Assembly (NCBI RefSeq): GCF_002836355.1
Contig: NZ_PJCA01000027.1
Location: 62,281 to 126,280 of the forward strand
DNA from: Moritella sp. Urea-trap-13
Lineage (GTDB): Bacteria; Pseudomonadota; Gammaproteobacteria; Enterobacterales; Moritellaceae
Reading direction: 5' to 3'
DNA length: 64,000 bases
The notes beneath the pieces are model-generated. The model was given only the letters and a program-made list of their open reading frames with translations, had not been told where the DNA came from and made no database searches. The translations under genes and the position numbers were made by a program. Shown here piece by piece: positions 29,446-37,569 of this stretch (positions within the stretch are counted from its first letter, which is position 1; the number at the start of each line of letters is the position of its first letter).

Positions 29446-29737
29446 TGTGGGTATCCTTGCTAATGCCGAGTAACGGTAATGAATATTAATAAGTACTAGA
29501 TGGTAGGCAATAGATAGTTTTTGATCAAGGGCTTATCCGATTCTTCCTGTTAATTGTCATCAGCACGCAGGATTAGTGTCAAAACGTATTTATCGTGAAC
29601 GATTAATTAAAAATGAATTGATAAAAAACATTAAAGTAGCTATTACCTCACTAAAAAGGATGTTGCCAATAGCGAAAAACAATTTTATAACATACATTGA
29701 ACAAGTTTTTATCATTTTGAGAGGGAAGGCACATAAC

Positions 29738-31177
29738 ATGGCAATGAAGCTTATTTTAATTATTTTGTTTGGATTGGCACCGGCAACGTTCGCGTTTGCA
29801 TCAGGTGGCGGTGGGGAAATCGTTGACCTCACTACATCCAGAATAGGCTATTTTGCTATCATCATCTTTACCTGCGCATACTTGCTGGTAATGGCGGAAG
29901 AGCACTTACATTTACGAAAATCAAAACCTGTGTTGGTGGCTGCAGGTGTGATTTGGGCACTCATCGGTTGGCATTATGCTAACTTGGGCATGTCTGATCT
30001 CGCTGAGACTGCATTTAGGCACAACTTGTTAGAGTATGCAGAGCTATTGCTATTCTTACTGGTAGCGATGACTTACATCAATGCGATGGAAGAGCGTCAG
30101 TTATTTGATGCATTGCGCAGTTGGATGTTAAGTAAAGGTCTTGATCTTAGAGGCCTATTTTGGTTAACCGGTATTCTCGCATTCTTTATTTCACCAGTTG
30201 CCGATAACCTGACTACTGCATTGTTGATGTGTGCTGTGGTGCTTAAGGTTGCAGGTGAAGATAAGAAGTTCATTAATCTTGCCTGTATTAACATTGTGGT
30301 TGCCGCGAATGCGGGTGGTGCGTTCAGCCCATTTGGTGATATTACAACCTTAATGGTATGGCAAAAAGGCATGGTCGCGTTTGATGAATTCGCCGCGCTA
30401 TTCTTACCATCTGTGGTTAACTTTATTGTACCAGCGACGATCATGACCTTCTTCATTCCTAAAAACGCTAAGTTATCTGGCGTACAAGAAGTCGTGCATA
30501 CCAAACGTGGTGCCAAGCGTATTGTGTTGTTATTCCTACTGACTGTTGCTTCAGCAGTTGCTGCGCACAGTGTACTGCACATGCCGCCAGTACTGGGTAT
30601 GATGACAGGTTTAGGTTATCTACAATTCTTCGGTTACTTCCTGCGTAAAACATTACCAATCTCGTTAGAGCGTAAACGCGCGAAAGCAGAGTTGGAAAAT
30701 GACCAGAAAGCTTTGCAGCAGCTTGGTGGCGTTGTTCCCTTTGATGTGTTTAACAAGGTCGCAAAAGCCGAGTGGGATACTTTGTTATTCTTCTACGGCG
30801 TGATCATGTGTGTGGGTGGTTTAGGCTTTATGGGTTACCTAAGTCTGGCGTCTGGCATTATGTACGGCACGTGGGATACCACGGTTGCTAACGTTGCAGT
30901 CGGTTTCTTGTCAGCGATTGTCGATAATATTCCAGTGATGTTTGCAGTACTAAGCATGGAACCTGATATGTCATTGGGACAATGGTTACTTGTTACCTTA
31001 ACAGCAGGCGTGGGCGGTAGTTTATTGTCTATCGGTTCAGCAGCTGGTGTTGCGCTAATGGGTCAAGCACGTGGTTTGTATACGTTTGCAGGTCACTTAC
31101 GTTGGGCACCAGTCATCGCACTGGGTTACATCGCGTCAATTCTTTGCCATCTATGGCTGAATAAAGCATTGTTTTAA
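29738..31177 (+). CDS. nhaD: NhaD-type sodium/proton antiporter
   Basis: This inner-membrane Na+(Li+)/H+ antiporter is common in marine and halotolerant bacteria. It has about 12 hydrophobic segments. Diagnostic blocks are FFISPVADNLTTALLMCAVVL, NIVVAANAGGAFSPFGDITT and AIVDNIPVMFAVLSM. I place the start at ATG 29738 (479 aa), which has GAGGGAAGG 8 nt upstream and begins with a hydrophobic MAMKLILIILFGLAP. The frame stays open upstream to a GTG at 29576, but that adds 54 basic, non-family residues. It probably works with the nearby Na+-coupled NSS symporter to manage sodium. A terminator follows. Confidence 0.92.
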   Translation: MAMKLILIILFGLAPATFAFASGGGGEIVDLTTSRIGYFAIIIFTCAYLLVMAEEHLHLRKSKPVLVAAGVIWALIGWHYANLGMSDLAETAFRHNLLEYAELLLFLLVAMTYINAMEERQLFDALRSWMLSKGLDLRGLFWLTGILAFFISPVADNLTTALLMCAVVLKVAGEDKKFINLACINIVVAANAGGAFSPFGDITTLMVWQKGMVAFDEFAALFLPSVVNFIVPATIMTFFIPKNAKLSGVQEVVHTKRGAKRIVLLFLLTVASAVAAHSVLHMPPVLGMMTGLGYLQFFGYFLRKTLPISLERKRAKAELENDQKALQQLGGVVPFDVFNKVAKAEWDTLLFFYGVIMCVGGLGFMGYLSLASGIMYGTWDTTVANVAVGFLSAIVDNIPVMFAVLSMEPDMSLGQWLLVTLTAGVGGSLLSIGSAAGVALMGQARGLYTFAGHLRWAPVIALGYIASILCHLWLNKALF

Positions 31178-31195
31178 TCTGTAAGGTTTGAACTT

Positions 31196-31231
31196 AACAC
31201 TAACCAAATACACTTGTGTTTGGTTAGTGTT
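31196..31231 (+). terminator. Terminator of nhaD
   Basis: AACACTAACCAAA pairs with TTTGGTTAGTGTT, with further inner pairing, and is followed by a T-run (TTTTTATT). Confidence 0.85.
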
Positions 31232-31282
31232 TTTTATTCCACTTTATTCCATTTTAGTCTCAGTCTGTTTAAACGCTAATCC

Positions 31283-33427
31283 TTAACTATTCTTATCAAT
31301 CTCATCTGCTTGCGTTTGTACTGCATATTGCAACTGTTCTTCTAGCTCATCATGCTCTGGTTTGTCTTGGATCGATGTACTCAGATCACTATCATTAAAC
31401 ACATCTGAATCTTGTAAGATCTCTACCATGTCAGAGGCTATGTCGGGTACCGAGTCAATCATAGTACTGGCAATATCGGCAGCGTATTCAGGGATGGTTT
31501 CAGCAACTTGAGTTACATAGTCATTAACCGCACTTTCAATGTTCGCCGTTGCATCGCCAGGTGTCGCTTGTTCGCTTTCAATTAGATTGCTGACGTAGGC
31601 TTCAGCAACCACATTTGATGATTCTGGGTATGCTTCCGATACCGCCAAGGCGAAGTCGGCTGATTGGGTAGGGGATACATCGGTTAAACGGCTATACAGC
31701 TCTGTTGCAGTTTGCTCAGTGGCGGCTGCGGTACGATCGACAGGACGCATATCATCTAATGAGTCAGATAGGCTGGTCATGTACTGGTCGGTCATTTCTA
31801 GCAGTTCATCTTGGTGATCTTCAACCATATTCTCGGCAGCAAGCTCCATCATATCAATGCCGTTGTCTGGCATTGAATTGGCGATAGCGACAATAATACT
31901 GGTAAATTGGTCAGGACGTTCGGTGGTGATCCAGTCAACTAATTCGTCCGCTTGTTCTGGCGAAGCGTTGGTGAGTGCTTCTGCAATATGTATGCTCATC
32001 TCGGGTGCGGCAGTGGTGATTGCATGGTACAAGCGGCTGATGTCAATTTCGTCAATGGTACTTAATGCCGCCGCTAAGTTAGAGGCGTTGTTAGGATCGC
32101 GCATCGCTAATGATTTGGCCATGTTCACGGCAGCCGCAGGGTTTTTAGCAGCTAAACTAATAGCTACTTCCACTTCAGAGGTTTGTTCGAAAGATGGCTG
32201 TGCATACTGCGTTCTAGGATCCAGTTCTGATGCCACACCGGAAGGCGTTTGCATGATAAAGTTTTCTTGTTCATCGCGCGGTAACGCTGTCTGCTTCAGC
32301 ATATTACCGATAATCAAAGCCAATAAGGTAATGGCGGTTATGCTCGTAAATGAAAATAATGCTGCACTGCCAAACATGTTCATAGCGATAGACGCGAGAT
32401 TAGGACCGAGAATACTACCCAGCGCATAAATCAGTAGTAGTGAGCCCATGGCAGCTAAAATTTGTTCCCGCAATACCTTATCAAACGTTTCTGACATGCT
32501 CATTGGATAGAGGCAAGCGGTTAAGCCCATGACGACAGCTATGACTAATAAGGTAAGGTTAAATTGCGCAGTATTAATTAACTGCGGCACTAATAAAGAC
32601 AATGCTGCGATGATTAATACCATGGCGATCATGATTTTACGACGGTCAAAGCGGTCAGATAAATAGGCTATTGGATATTGAAAAATAATAGCACCAAAAA
32701 TAGATGCGCCCATAAAAATGGATAAGCTGAAGCCTTGAATACCGTTATCGCTGGCAAAGATAGGCAGCATATTAACTAAACCCGCGTACAGAAAACCACC
32801 GTAAAAACAACAGATAACCCCCAGTGGAGATAGTTTTATGATGGTCATTAAGGACATGGATTGACTGTCTTCAATTTGTGGACCCAGTTGCTTGCTGATC
32901 ACGATAGGGGTGATAGAAAGGCTAAATAAAATACCTGAGATAATAAATAATGTCACATCGGTGATTGGTGCAACGTTTAACAAGAATTGCCCAGAAAACA
33001 GTGCCGACATGATCACCATTTGGTTAATTGATAATACCCGTCCACGGCTTTCTTCTGTGGCGCTGTGACTTAACCAACTATCGAGCGTAGCATTGGCACA
33101 GGCCATACAAAACCCGGTTAGCATACGCATTGCTGCAAGCATTAATGGTTCTGGATATAAACCTGAAAGTAAGATCGCGACCGAGGTTAAGCTACCACAC
33201 ATCGCAAATATGCGGATATGACCAACCCGTTGTAATAATTTACGGCTATAAATCGCACCCAGTAAAAAACCCACAGATAGCATAGATAAGATGATACCGA
33301 TGTTATCGACGCTGATACCGTCATTTTGCATGCGCACAGGCAATAAAATATTACTCAGGCCGTAACCTAGCATGAGTAAAAAGCCACTGACGAGTAGTAA
33401 GATAAAAGGTTTAAGGGTTGCGGTCAC
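31283..33427 (-). CDS. MFS transporter with long C-terminal 15-residue-repeat domain
   Basis: Residues 1-380 form a 12-helix major facilitator with YcaD-like blocks (GLSNILLPVRM, LSVGFLLGAIYSRKLL, RMLTGFCMACANATLDSWLS, YLSDRFDRRKIMIAM). Substrate is unknown. Residues of about 415-714 are a cytoplasmic, acidic, Ala-rich tail not usual for the family. It is built of 15-residue units beginning Pro-Glu or Pro-Asp, at residues 430, 445, 460, 475, 490, 505 and 520, and again at 586, 601, 646 and 661. Examples are PEMSIHIAEALTNAS and PEYAADIASTMIDSV, each a probable amphipathic helix. The start is GTG 33427. It is a single gene facing nhaD's terminator and diverging from polB. The tail could dock a partner or gate transport, but that is inference. 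Confidence 0.88.
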   Translation of the reverse strand: MTATLKPFILLLVSGFLLMLGYGLSNILLPVRMQNDGISVDNIGIILSMLSVGFLLGAIYSRKLLQRVGHIRIFAMCGSLTSVAILLSGLYPEPLMLAAMRMLTGFCMACANATLDSWLSHSATEESRGRVLSINQMVIMSALFSGQFLLNVAPITDVTLFIISGILFSLSITPIVISKQLGPQIEDSQSMSLMTIIKLSPLGVICCFYGGFLYAGLVNMLPIFASDNGIQGFSLSIFMGASIFGAIIFQYPIAYLSDRFDRRKIMIAMVLIIAALSLLVPQLINTAQFNLTLLVIAVVMGLTACLYPMSMSETFDKVLREQILAAMGSLLLIYALGSILGPNLASIAMNMFGSAALFSFTSITAITLLALIIGNMLKQTALPRDEQENFIMQTPSGVASELDPRTQYAQPSFEQTSEVEVAISLAAKNPAAAVNMAKSLAMRDPNNASNLAAALSTIDEIDISRLYHAITTAAPEMSIHIAEALTNASPEQADELVDWITTERPDQFTSIIVAIANSMPDNGIDMMELAAENMVEDHQDELLEMTDQYMTSLSDSLDDMRPVDRTAAATEQTATELYSRLTDVSPTQSADFALAVSEAYPESSNVVAEAYVSNLIESEQATPGDATANIESAVNDYVTQVAETIPEYAADIASTMIDSVPDIASDMVEILQDSDVFNDSDLSTSIQDKPEHDELEEQLQYAVQTQADEIDKNS

Positions 33428-33557
33428 AAGCGTATTCTCTTCTTTATTAAGTCTAAAATTATTAATTCGTTATTCAGTTAGGCTTTATAACATATTTTAA
33501 ACAGATGATGATATCCGATTACATGTTTGTGTAAATATTTTCACGCTTCTAAAAATG

Positions 33558-33573
33558 CTGTACACTTAACCAG
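33558..33573 (+). promoter_or_regulatory. Candidate LexA (SOS) box upstream of polB
   Basis: CTGTACACTTAACCAG fits CTGT-N8-ACAG with one mismatch in the second half-site. It lies 27 bp before the polB start. E. coli polB (dinA) is LexA-controlled, which makes the site plausible. Confidence 0.45.
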
Positions 33574-33599
33574 TCTTAAACTACTTTTTTTGGTTAATT

Positions 33600-36083
33600 T
33601 TGTCAGCTACATATCTGGGTTTTTTATTATCGCGCCATAGCCGTGATCGTAATGGTAATAATGAATTAAGTTACTGGTTAGCATCTGAAATGGGTGCGGT
33701 TAAATTGATCCCGGCAACTCAGCCGCTGGTCATGTTCATTCCTCAAGACCAACTGACTACTGCTTTAGCCTGTTTAAGTGAATTGAATCCACGCTTTAAT
33801 TATAAAGATCTGCAGCTACGTAGCTTTGATTTAGAGTTGATGAGCGCCTTTTATTTCCAGACTTCACATGACTATCATCGCGCCCAAGAATTATTAAGAC
33901 GTAAGTTGGTTACGGTATTAGAAGCGGATATTCGCCCGGCTGAACGTTACTTAATGGAGCGTTTTGTTAAAGGGGCTGTGGAGTTCACCGGCACGCCTGT
34001 ACAACGTAAAGGTTATGTGGAATTTCAGCAAGCTCAACTTAAGCCAGCGGAACTGCCAGACAGCTTAGTAGACAAGATTAAACAGATCTCGCTGGATATC
34101 GAATGTTCAGAACACGGCGAGCTTTACTCCATTGGTTTATATTCATTAAGCCCTGCTTATTGTCCTGACGGTAAGTCTTTTAAACGGGTTTACATGATAG
34201 GCGAGCAGCTTGATAAAGACCTCGTTCAGGCACAAATAAAAGCGAATGAAAATTTAGCGCAAGATCCTGACGATGAGCCGTTGATCCACTGGGTTGCTGA
34301 TGAGAAAAGCTTATTACAAGCGCTGCAAGCTTTTGTGATCAGTTACGATCCGGACATCTTTATTGGTTGGAACGTGATTAACTTTGATTTCCGCTTATTA
34401 GCGCAACGTGCCACATTCCACAACCTAAAATTGGCACTGGGTCGTGGTGGTCAAAACTTGCATTGGCGTGATGGCCGCACCCCACAACAGCAAGGCTTCT
34501 TAACCTTACATGGACGAGTCGTGGTGGATGGTATTGATAGTCTAAAAACCGCTACCTATAACTTCCCGAGTTTTAGTTTAGAAAACGTCGCGCAAGAAAT
34601 ACTCGGTGTTGGTAAAGATACTGACGATGTTGATAACCGCATGGAACAGATTAACCACGATTTCTATTTCAATAAACCTAAATTAGCCAAATACAATCTG
34701 CAAGATTGCGTATTAGTGTGGGATATCTTTGTTAAAACTCGATTGTTGGATTTCTTGTTATTACGCTCACAATTAACCGGATTGGAATTAGATCGTAACG
34801 GTGGCTCAGTATTGGCGTTTACCAATGTGTACCTGCCTAAGTTACACCGCGCGGGTTATATCGCCCCAAATCTACGTGAGAGCGGGGTAATGGCCAGTCC
34901 CGGTGGTTATGTGATGGACTCATTCCCTGGGTTATATGATCATGTCATTGTACTGGATTTTAAAAGTCTGTATCCGTCGATTATTCGCACCTTTAAGATT
35001 GATCCGGTTGGTTTATTAGAAGGTGTACAAAACCCAACTGAGGCGATCCCTGGTTTCCGTGGTGGTTTGTTTGATCGAGAGAAGCATTACCTGCCCGATA
35101 TTATTACCGAACTGTGGTCGCAGCGTGATCAAGCTAAACTGGATAAAGATGCTGCCCGTTCGCAGGCGATTAAGATCTTAATGAACTCGTTTTATGGGGT
35201 GTTAGGCTCTGGCGGTTGTCGGTTTTATGATACCCGTTTAGCCTCGTCGATCACCATGCGTGGACAAGAGATCATGCAGACCACGGCAGCTTGGATCGAA
35301 GCCAAGGGTTACAAGGTGATCTACGGTGATACCGATTCCACTTTTGTGTTACTTGATGCTGCCAAATTTACTGAGGGCTACAGTGGCTCGCCAGCTAATC
35401 GTAGTGTGGAAGCCGACCGTATGGGCGCTGAACTGTCGGCATATATTAACCAACAATGGCAGCAACACCTACGTGAAGACTACGACATTGATTGCTTCTT
35501 AGATATTGAATACGAAGTGCATTATCACAAGTTCTTAATGCCCACTATTCGTGGTTTGGATAAAGGTAGTAAAAAGCGTTATGCCGGTTTAGTGGATACC
35601 AAAGACGGTGAAAAGCTGATCTTCAAAGGGCTGGAAACCGTGCGCACCGATTGGACTGATCTGGCGAAGATGTTCCAGAAAGAGTTATACCATCGGGTAT
35701 TTCATAATATCGCGGTCGAAGATTATGTGCTGGAAATAGTCGAAAAAACCTTAGCCGGTGAGTTCAACGACAAGTTGGTTTACCGTAAGCGTTTACGCCA
35801 AGAACTCGCGTTATACGTGAAAAACGTGCCGCCACATGTAAAAGCGGCGCGCGCGGCGGATGAGAAGAATCGTCAATTAGGCCAGCCACTGCGTTACCAG
35901 CACAAAGCGTGGATCAGCTATGTGCTAACCCTGAATGGTCCTGAAGCAGTCGAGCATCAACATTCAGTATTGGATTTTGAACATTACATTGAAAAACAAA
36001 TTAAACCAATTGCTGATGGTATCTTACCTTTTATTGGCCTGAGTTTTGATTTGATAACCGATCAACAAATGGGCTTATTTTAA
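33600..36083 (+). CDS. polB: DNA polymerase II (family B)
   Basis: This SOS-associated replicative-repair polymerase has 3'-5' exonuclease activity. Exonuclease blocks are ISLDIECSEHGELYSIGL, NVINFDFRLL and YNLQDC. Polymerase blocks are DFKSLYPSIIRTFKIDP (motif A), KILMNSFYGVLGSGG (motif B) and YGDTDSTFV (motif C), with both catalytic Asp residues present. IRGLDKGSKKRYAGL and ETVRTDWT follow. At 827 residues it is about 45 longer than E. coli Pol II, through small insertions. The start is TTG 33600, chosen because its N-terminus aligns with E. coli MAQAGFILTRHWRD. There is no clear ribosome-binding site. Confidence 0.95.
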   Translation: MSATYLGFLLSRHSRDRNGNNELSYWLASEMGAVKLIPATQPLVMFIPQDQLTTALACLSELNPRFNYKDLQLRSFDLELMSAFYFQTSHDYHRAQELLRRKLVTVLEADIRPAERYLMERFVKGAVEFTGTPVQRKGYVEFQQAQLKPAELPDSLVDKIKQISLDIECSEHGELYSIGLYSLSPAYCPDGKSFKRVYMIGEQLDKDLVQAQIKANENLAQDPDDEPLIHWVADEKSLLQALQAFVISYDPDIFIGWNVINFDFRLLAQRATFHNLKLALGRGGQNLHWRDGRTPQQQGFLTLHGRVVVDGIDSLKTATYNFPSFSLENVAQEILGVGKDTDDVDNRMEQINHDFYFNKPKLAKYNLQDCVLVWDIFVKTRLLDFLLLRSQLTGLELDRNGGSVLAFTNVYLPKLHRAGYIAPNLRESGVMASPGGYVMDSFPGLYDHVIVLDFKSLYPSIIRTFKIDPVGLLEGVQNPTEAIPGFRGGLFDREKHYLPDIITELWSQRDQAKLDKDAARSQAIKILMNSFYGVLGSGGCRFYDTRLASSITMRGQEIMQTTAAWIEAKGYKVIYGDTDSTFVLLDAAKFTEGYSGSPANRSVEADRMGAELSAYINQQWQQHLREDYDIDCFLDIEYEVHYHKFLMPTIRGLDKGSKKRYAGLVDTKDGEKLIFKGLETVRTDWTDLAKMFQKELYHRVFHNIAVEDYVLEIVEKTLAGEFNDKLVYRKRLRQELALYVKNVPPHVKAARAADEKNRQLGQPLRYQHKAWISYVLTLNGPEAVEHQHSVLDFEHYIEKQIKPIADGILPFIGLSFDLITDQQMGLF

Positions 36084-36203
36084 CTTTCCTTAAAATAAAG
36101 CGTCCTGACAATACTTTACCCGTATTTGTGAAATCCATCCTGACAGTGCCTGCGTAACTGGTTTATCTTGTTCAGTTACGCATTTATTCACGACTATCGA
36201 CAA

Positions 36204-36830
36204 CTAGTTATGTTCATTATAAATAGTGGCTAACTGCTTTGACATGATATCGACAATCTTAGGTTGAGCTGTACGGTTGGGGTGAATACCGTCATTTTGC
36301 ATTAGGCTTGGATCTATCGCGATCTGTTCCATGAAGAACGGCAACACGGTAATGTCTTTTTCACTGCCAACTTGGGCAAATACATCGGTAAACATTTTGC
36401 TGTAGCGTGGGCCATAATTAGGTGGAATACGAATATTCATCACATACACAGGAATATTCTGCGCGTGTGCTAGATCAACCATTTGGGTTAGATTGCTCTT
36501 GATTAACTTCGGGGGAAAGCCACGTAAACCGTCGTTACCACCCAGTTCGATAATCAAGGCATGAATGGATTGCTTAGCCAGAATACCGGGTAACCGCGAC
36601 AGACCGCCTGCGGTAGTCTCACCACTGATACTGGCATTAATAATGTTATACGGGGCTTTTTGTTTCGATAACTGCTGATTAAGCAGGGTTACCCAGCCTT
36701 CATTTTGTGTCATACCATAACTGGCGCTAAGGCTGTCACCCAATAACAAAATTTTATGGTTAGCTGTCGCATGTGCTGCAGGTAACAAGATAACCATCAA
36801 TAATAATACTTTAAAGGCATTTTTAAACAT
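36204..36830 (-). CDS. tesA: Multifunctional acyl-CoA thioesterase I / lysophospholipase L1 (TesA)
   Basis: This periplasmic SGNH hydrolase acts on acyl-CoA, lysophospholipid and small esters. A signal peptide ends near AAHATA. The catalytic blocks are LLLGDSLSASYGM (Ser), SISGETTAGG (Gly), IIELGGNDGLRG (Asn) and NDGIHPNRTAQP (Asp and His). Length is 208 aa, normal for the family. Its start codon shares the CATG tetranucleotide with ybbA on the other strand, so the two genes overlap by 2 nt head to head. Confidence 0.95.
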   Translation of the reverse strand: MFKNAFKVLLLMVILLPAAHATANHKILLLGDSLSASYGMTQNEGWVTLLNQQLSKQKAPYNIINASISGETTAGGLSRLPGILAKQSIHALIIELGGNDGLRGFPPKLIKSNLTQMVDLAHAQNIPVYVMNIRIPPNYGPRYSKMFTDVFAQVGSEKDITVLPFFMEQIAIDPSLMQNDGIHPNRTAQPKIVDIMSKQLATIYNEHN

Positions 36831-37569
36831 GAAGCTAAATTCCGACGTTATATTAAAAGTAAGTGCCTTAACTAAATCAGTTAAAACAGATGCTAAAACC
36901 TTGGATATCTTACATCCGATGGATTTAACTGTGGTAGCAGGTGATTCATTAGCGATTGTTGGCGCATCTGGCTCTGGTAAGTCTACCCTATTGTCTATTA
37001 TAGCGGGGTTAGATTTACCTTCGAGTGGTGAAGTTTTTCTAAAAAATAAGCCATTGCACCAATTTAATGAAGAACAGCGCAGTGCCGTTCGCGCGAAACA
37101 TGTCGGTTTTATTTTTCAGCAGTTTTTGTTAATCAATAGCTTAACGGCGTTGGAAAATATAATGTTACCAGCAGAGTTAGCTGAGATGGACAACCCTGAG
37201 CAACTCGCGCGGGAATTATTAGCCAAAGTTGATTTAGCCGATAGAGCCGAGCATTTCCCTTCACAGCTTTCCGGTGGCGAACAACAGCGAGTGGCGATTG
37301 CCCGCGCGTTTATCTCTAAACCGGATATTTTATTTGCTGATGAACCTACGGGTAACTTAGACACCAAAACGGGCTCGCACATTGCAGACTTGTTGTTTGA
37401 AATTAACAAGCAGCAGGGCACTACTTTGATACTGGTGACACACGATCCTAAATTAGCCGCGCGTTGCCAGCGTCAAGTGACCATGGAGAGTGGCGAGTTA
37501 ACGGAAACGCATGTTGCGTCTGTCATTGCTGAGCCTTTAGCAAAACAACAGACGAGTGAACAGCGATGA
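36829..37569 (+). CDS. ybbA: ABC transporter ATP-binding protein YbbA
   Basis: This is a MacB/LolD-type ATPase. It has Walker A GASGSGKSTLLSIIAGLD, Q-loop FIFQQFLLI, signature LSGGEQQRVAIARAF, Walker B ILFADEPTGNLD and switch His LVTHD. Length is 246 aa. It is coupled to ybbP through an ATGA overlap (37566-37569). In E. coli ybbAP sit next to tesA, as here. The transported substrate or mechanical role is not established. AAAGG 11 nt upstream, inside tesA, is the likely ribosome-binding site. Confidence 0.94.
   Translation: MKLNSDVILKVSALTKSVKTDAKTLDILHPMDLTVVAGDSLAIVGASGSGKSTLLSIIAGLDLPSSGEVFLKNKPLHQFNEEQRSAVRAKHVGFIFQQFLLINSLTALENIMLPAELAEMDNPEQLARELLAKVDLADRAEHFPSQLSGGEQQRVAIARAFISKPDILFADEPTGNLDTKTGSHIADLLFEINKQQGTTLILVTHDPKLAARCQRQVTMESGELTETHVASVIAEPLAKQQTSEQR

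Noticed and set aside
29576-29737. N-terminal extension of NhaD from GTG 29576
   Set aside because: 54 basic residues unlike the family and no ribosome-binding site. ATG 29738 has GAGGGAAGG and begins the membrane part.
31857-32429. 190-codon open frame antisense to the MFS repeat region
   Set aside because: Lies opposite the Ala/Glu repeats. Long antisense frames are expected there and no ribosome-binding site supports it.
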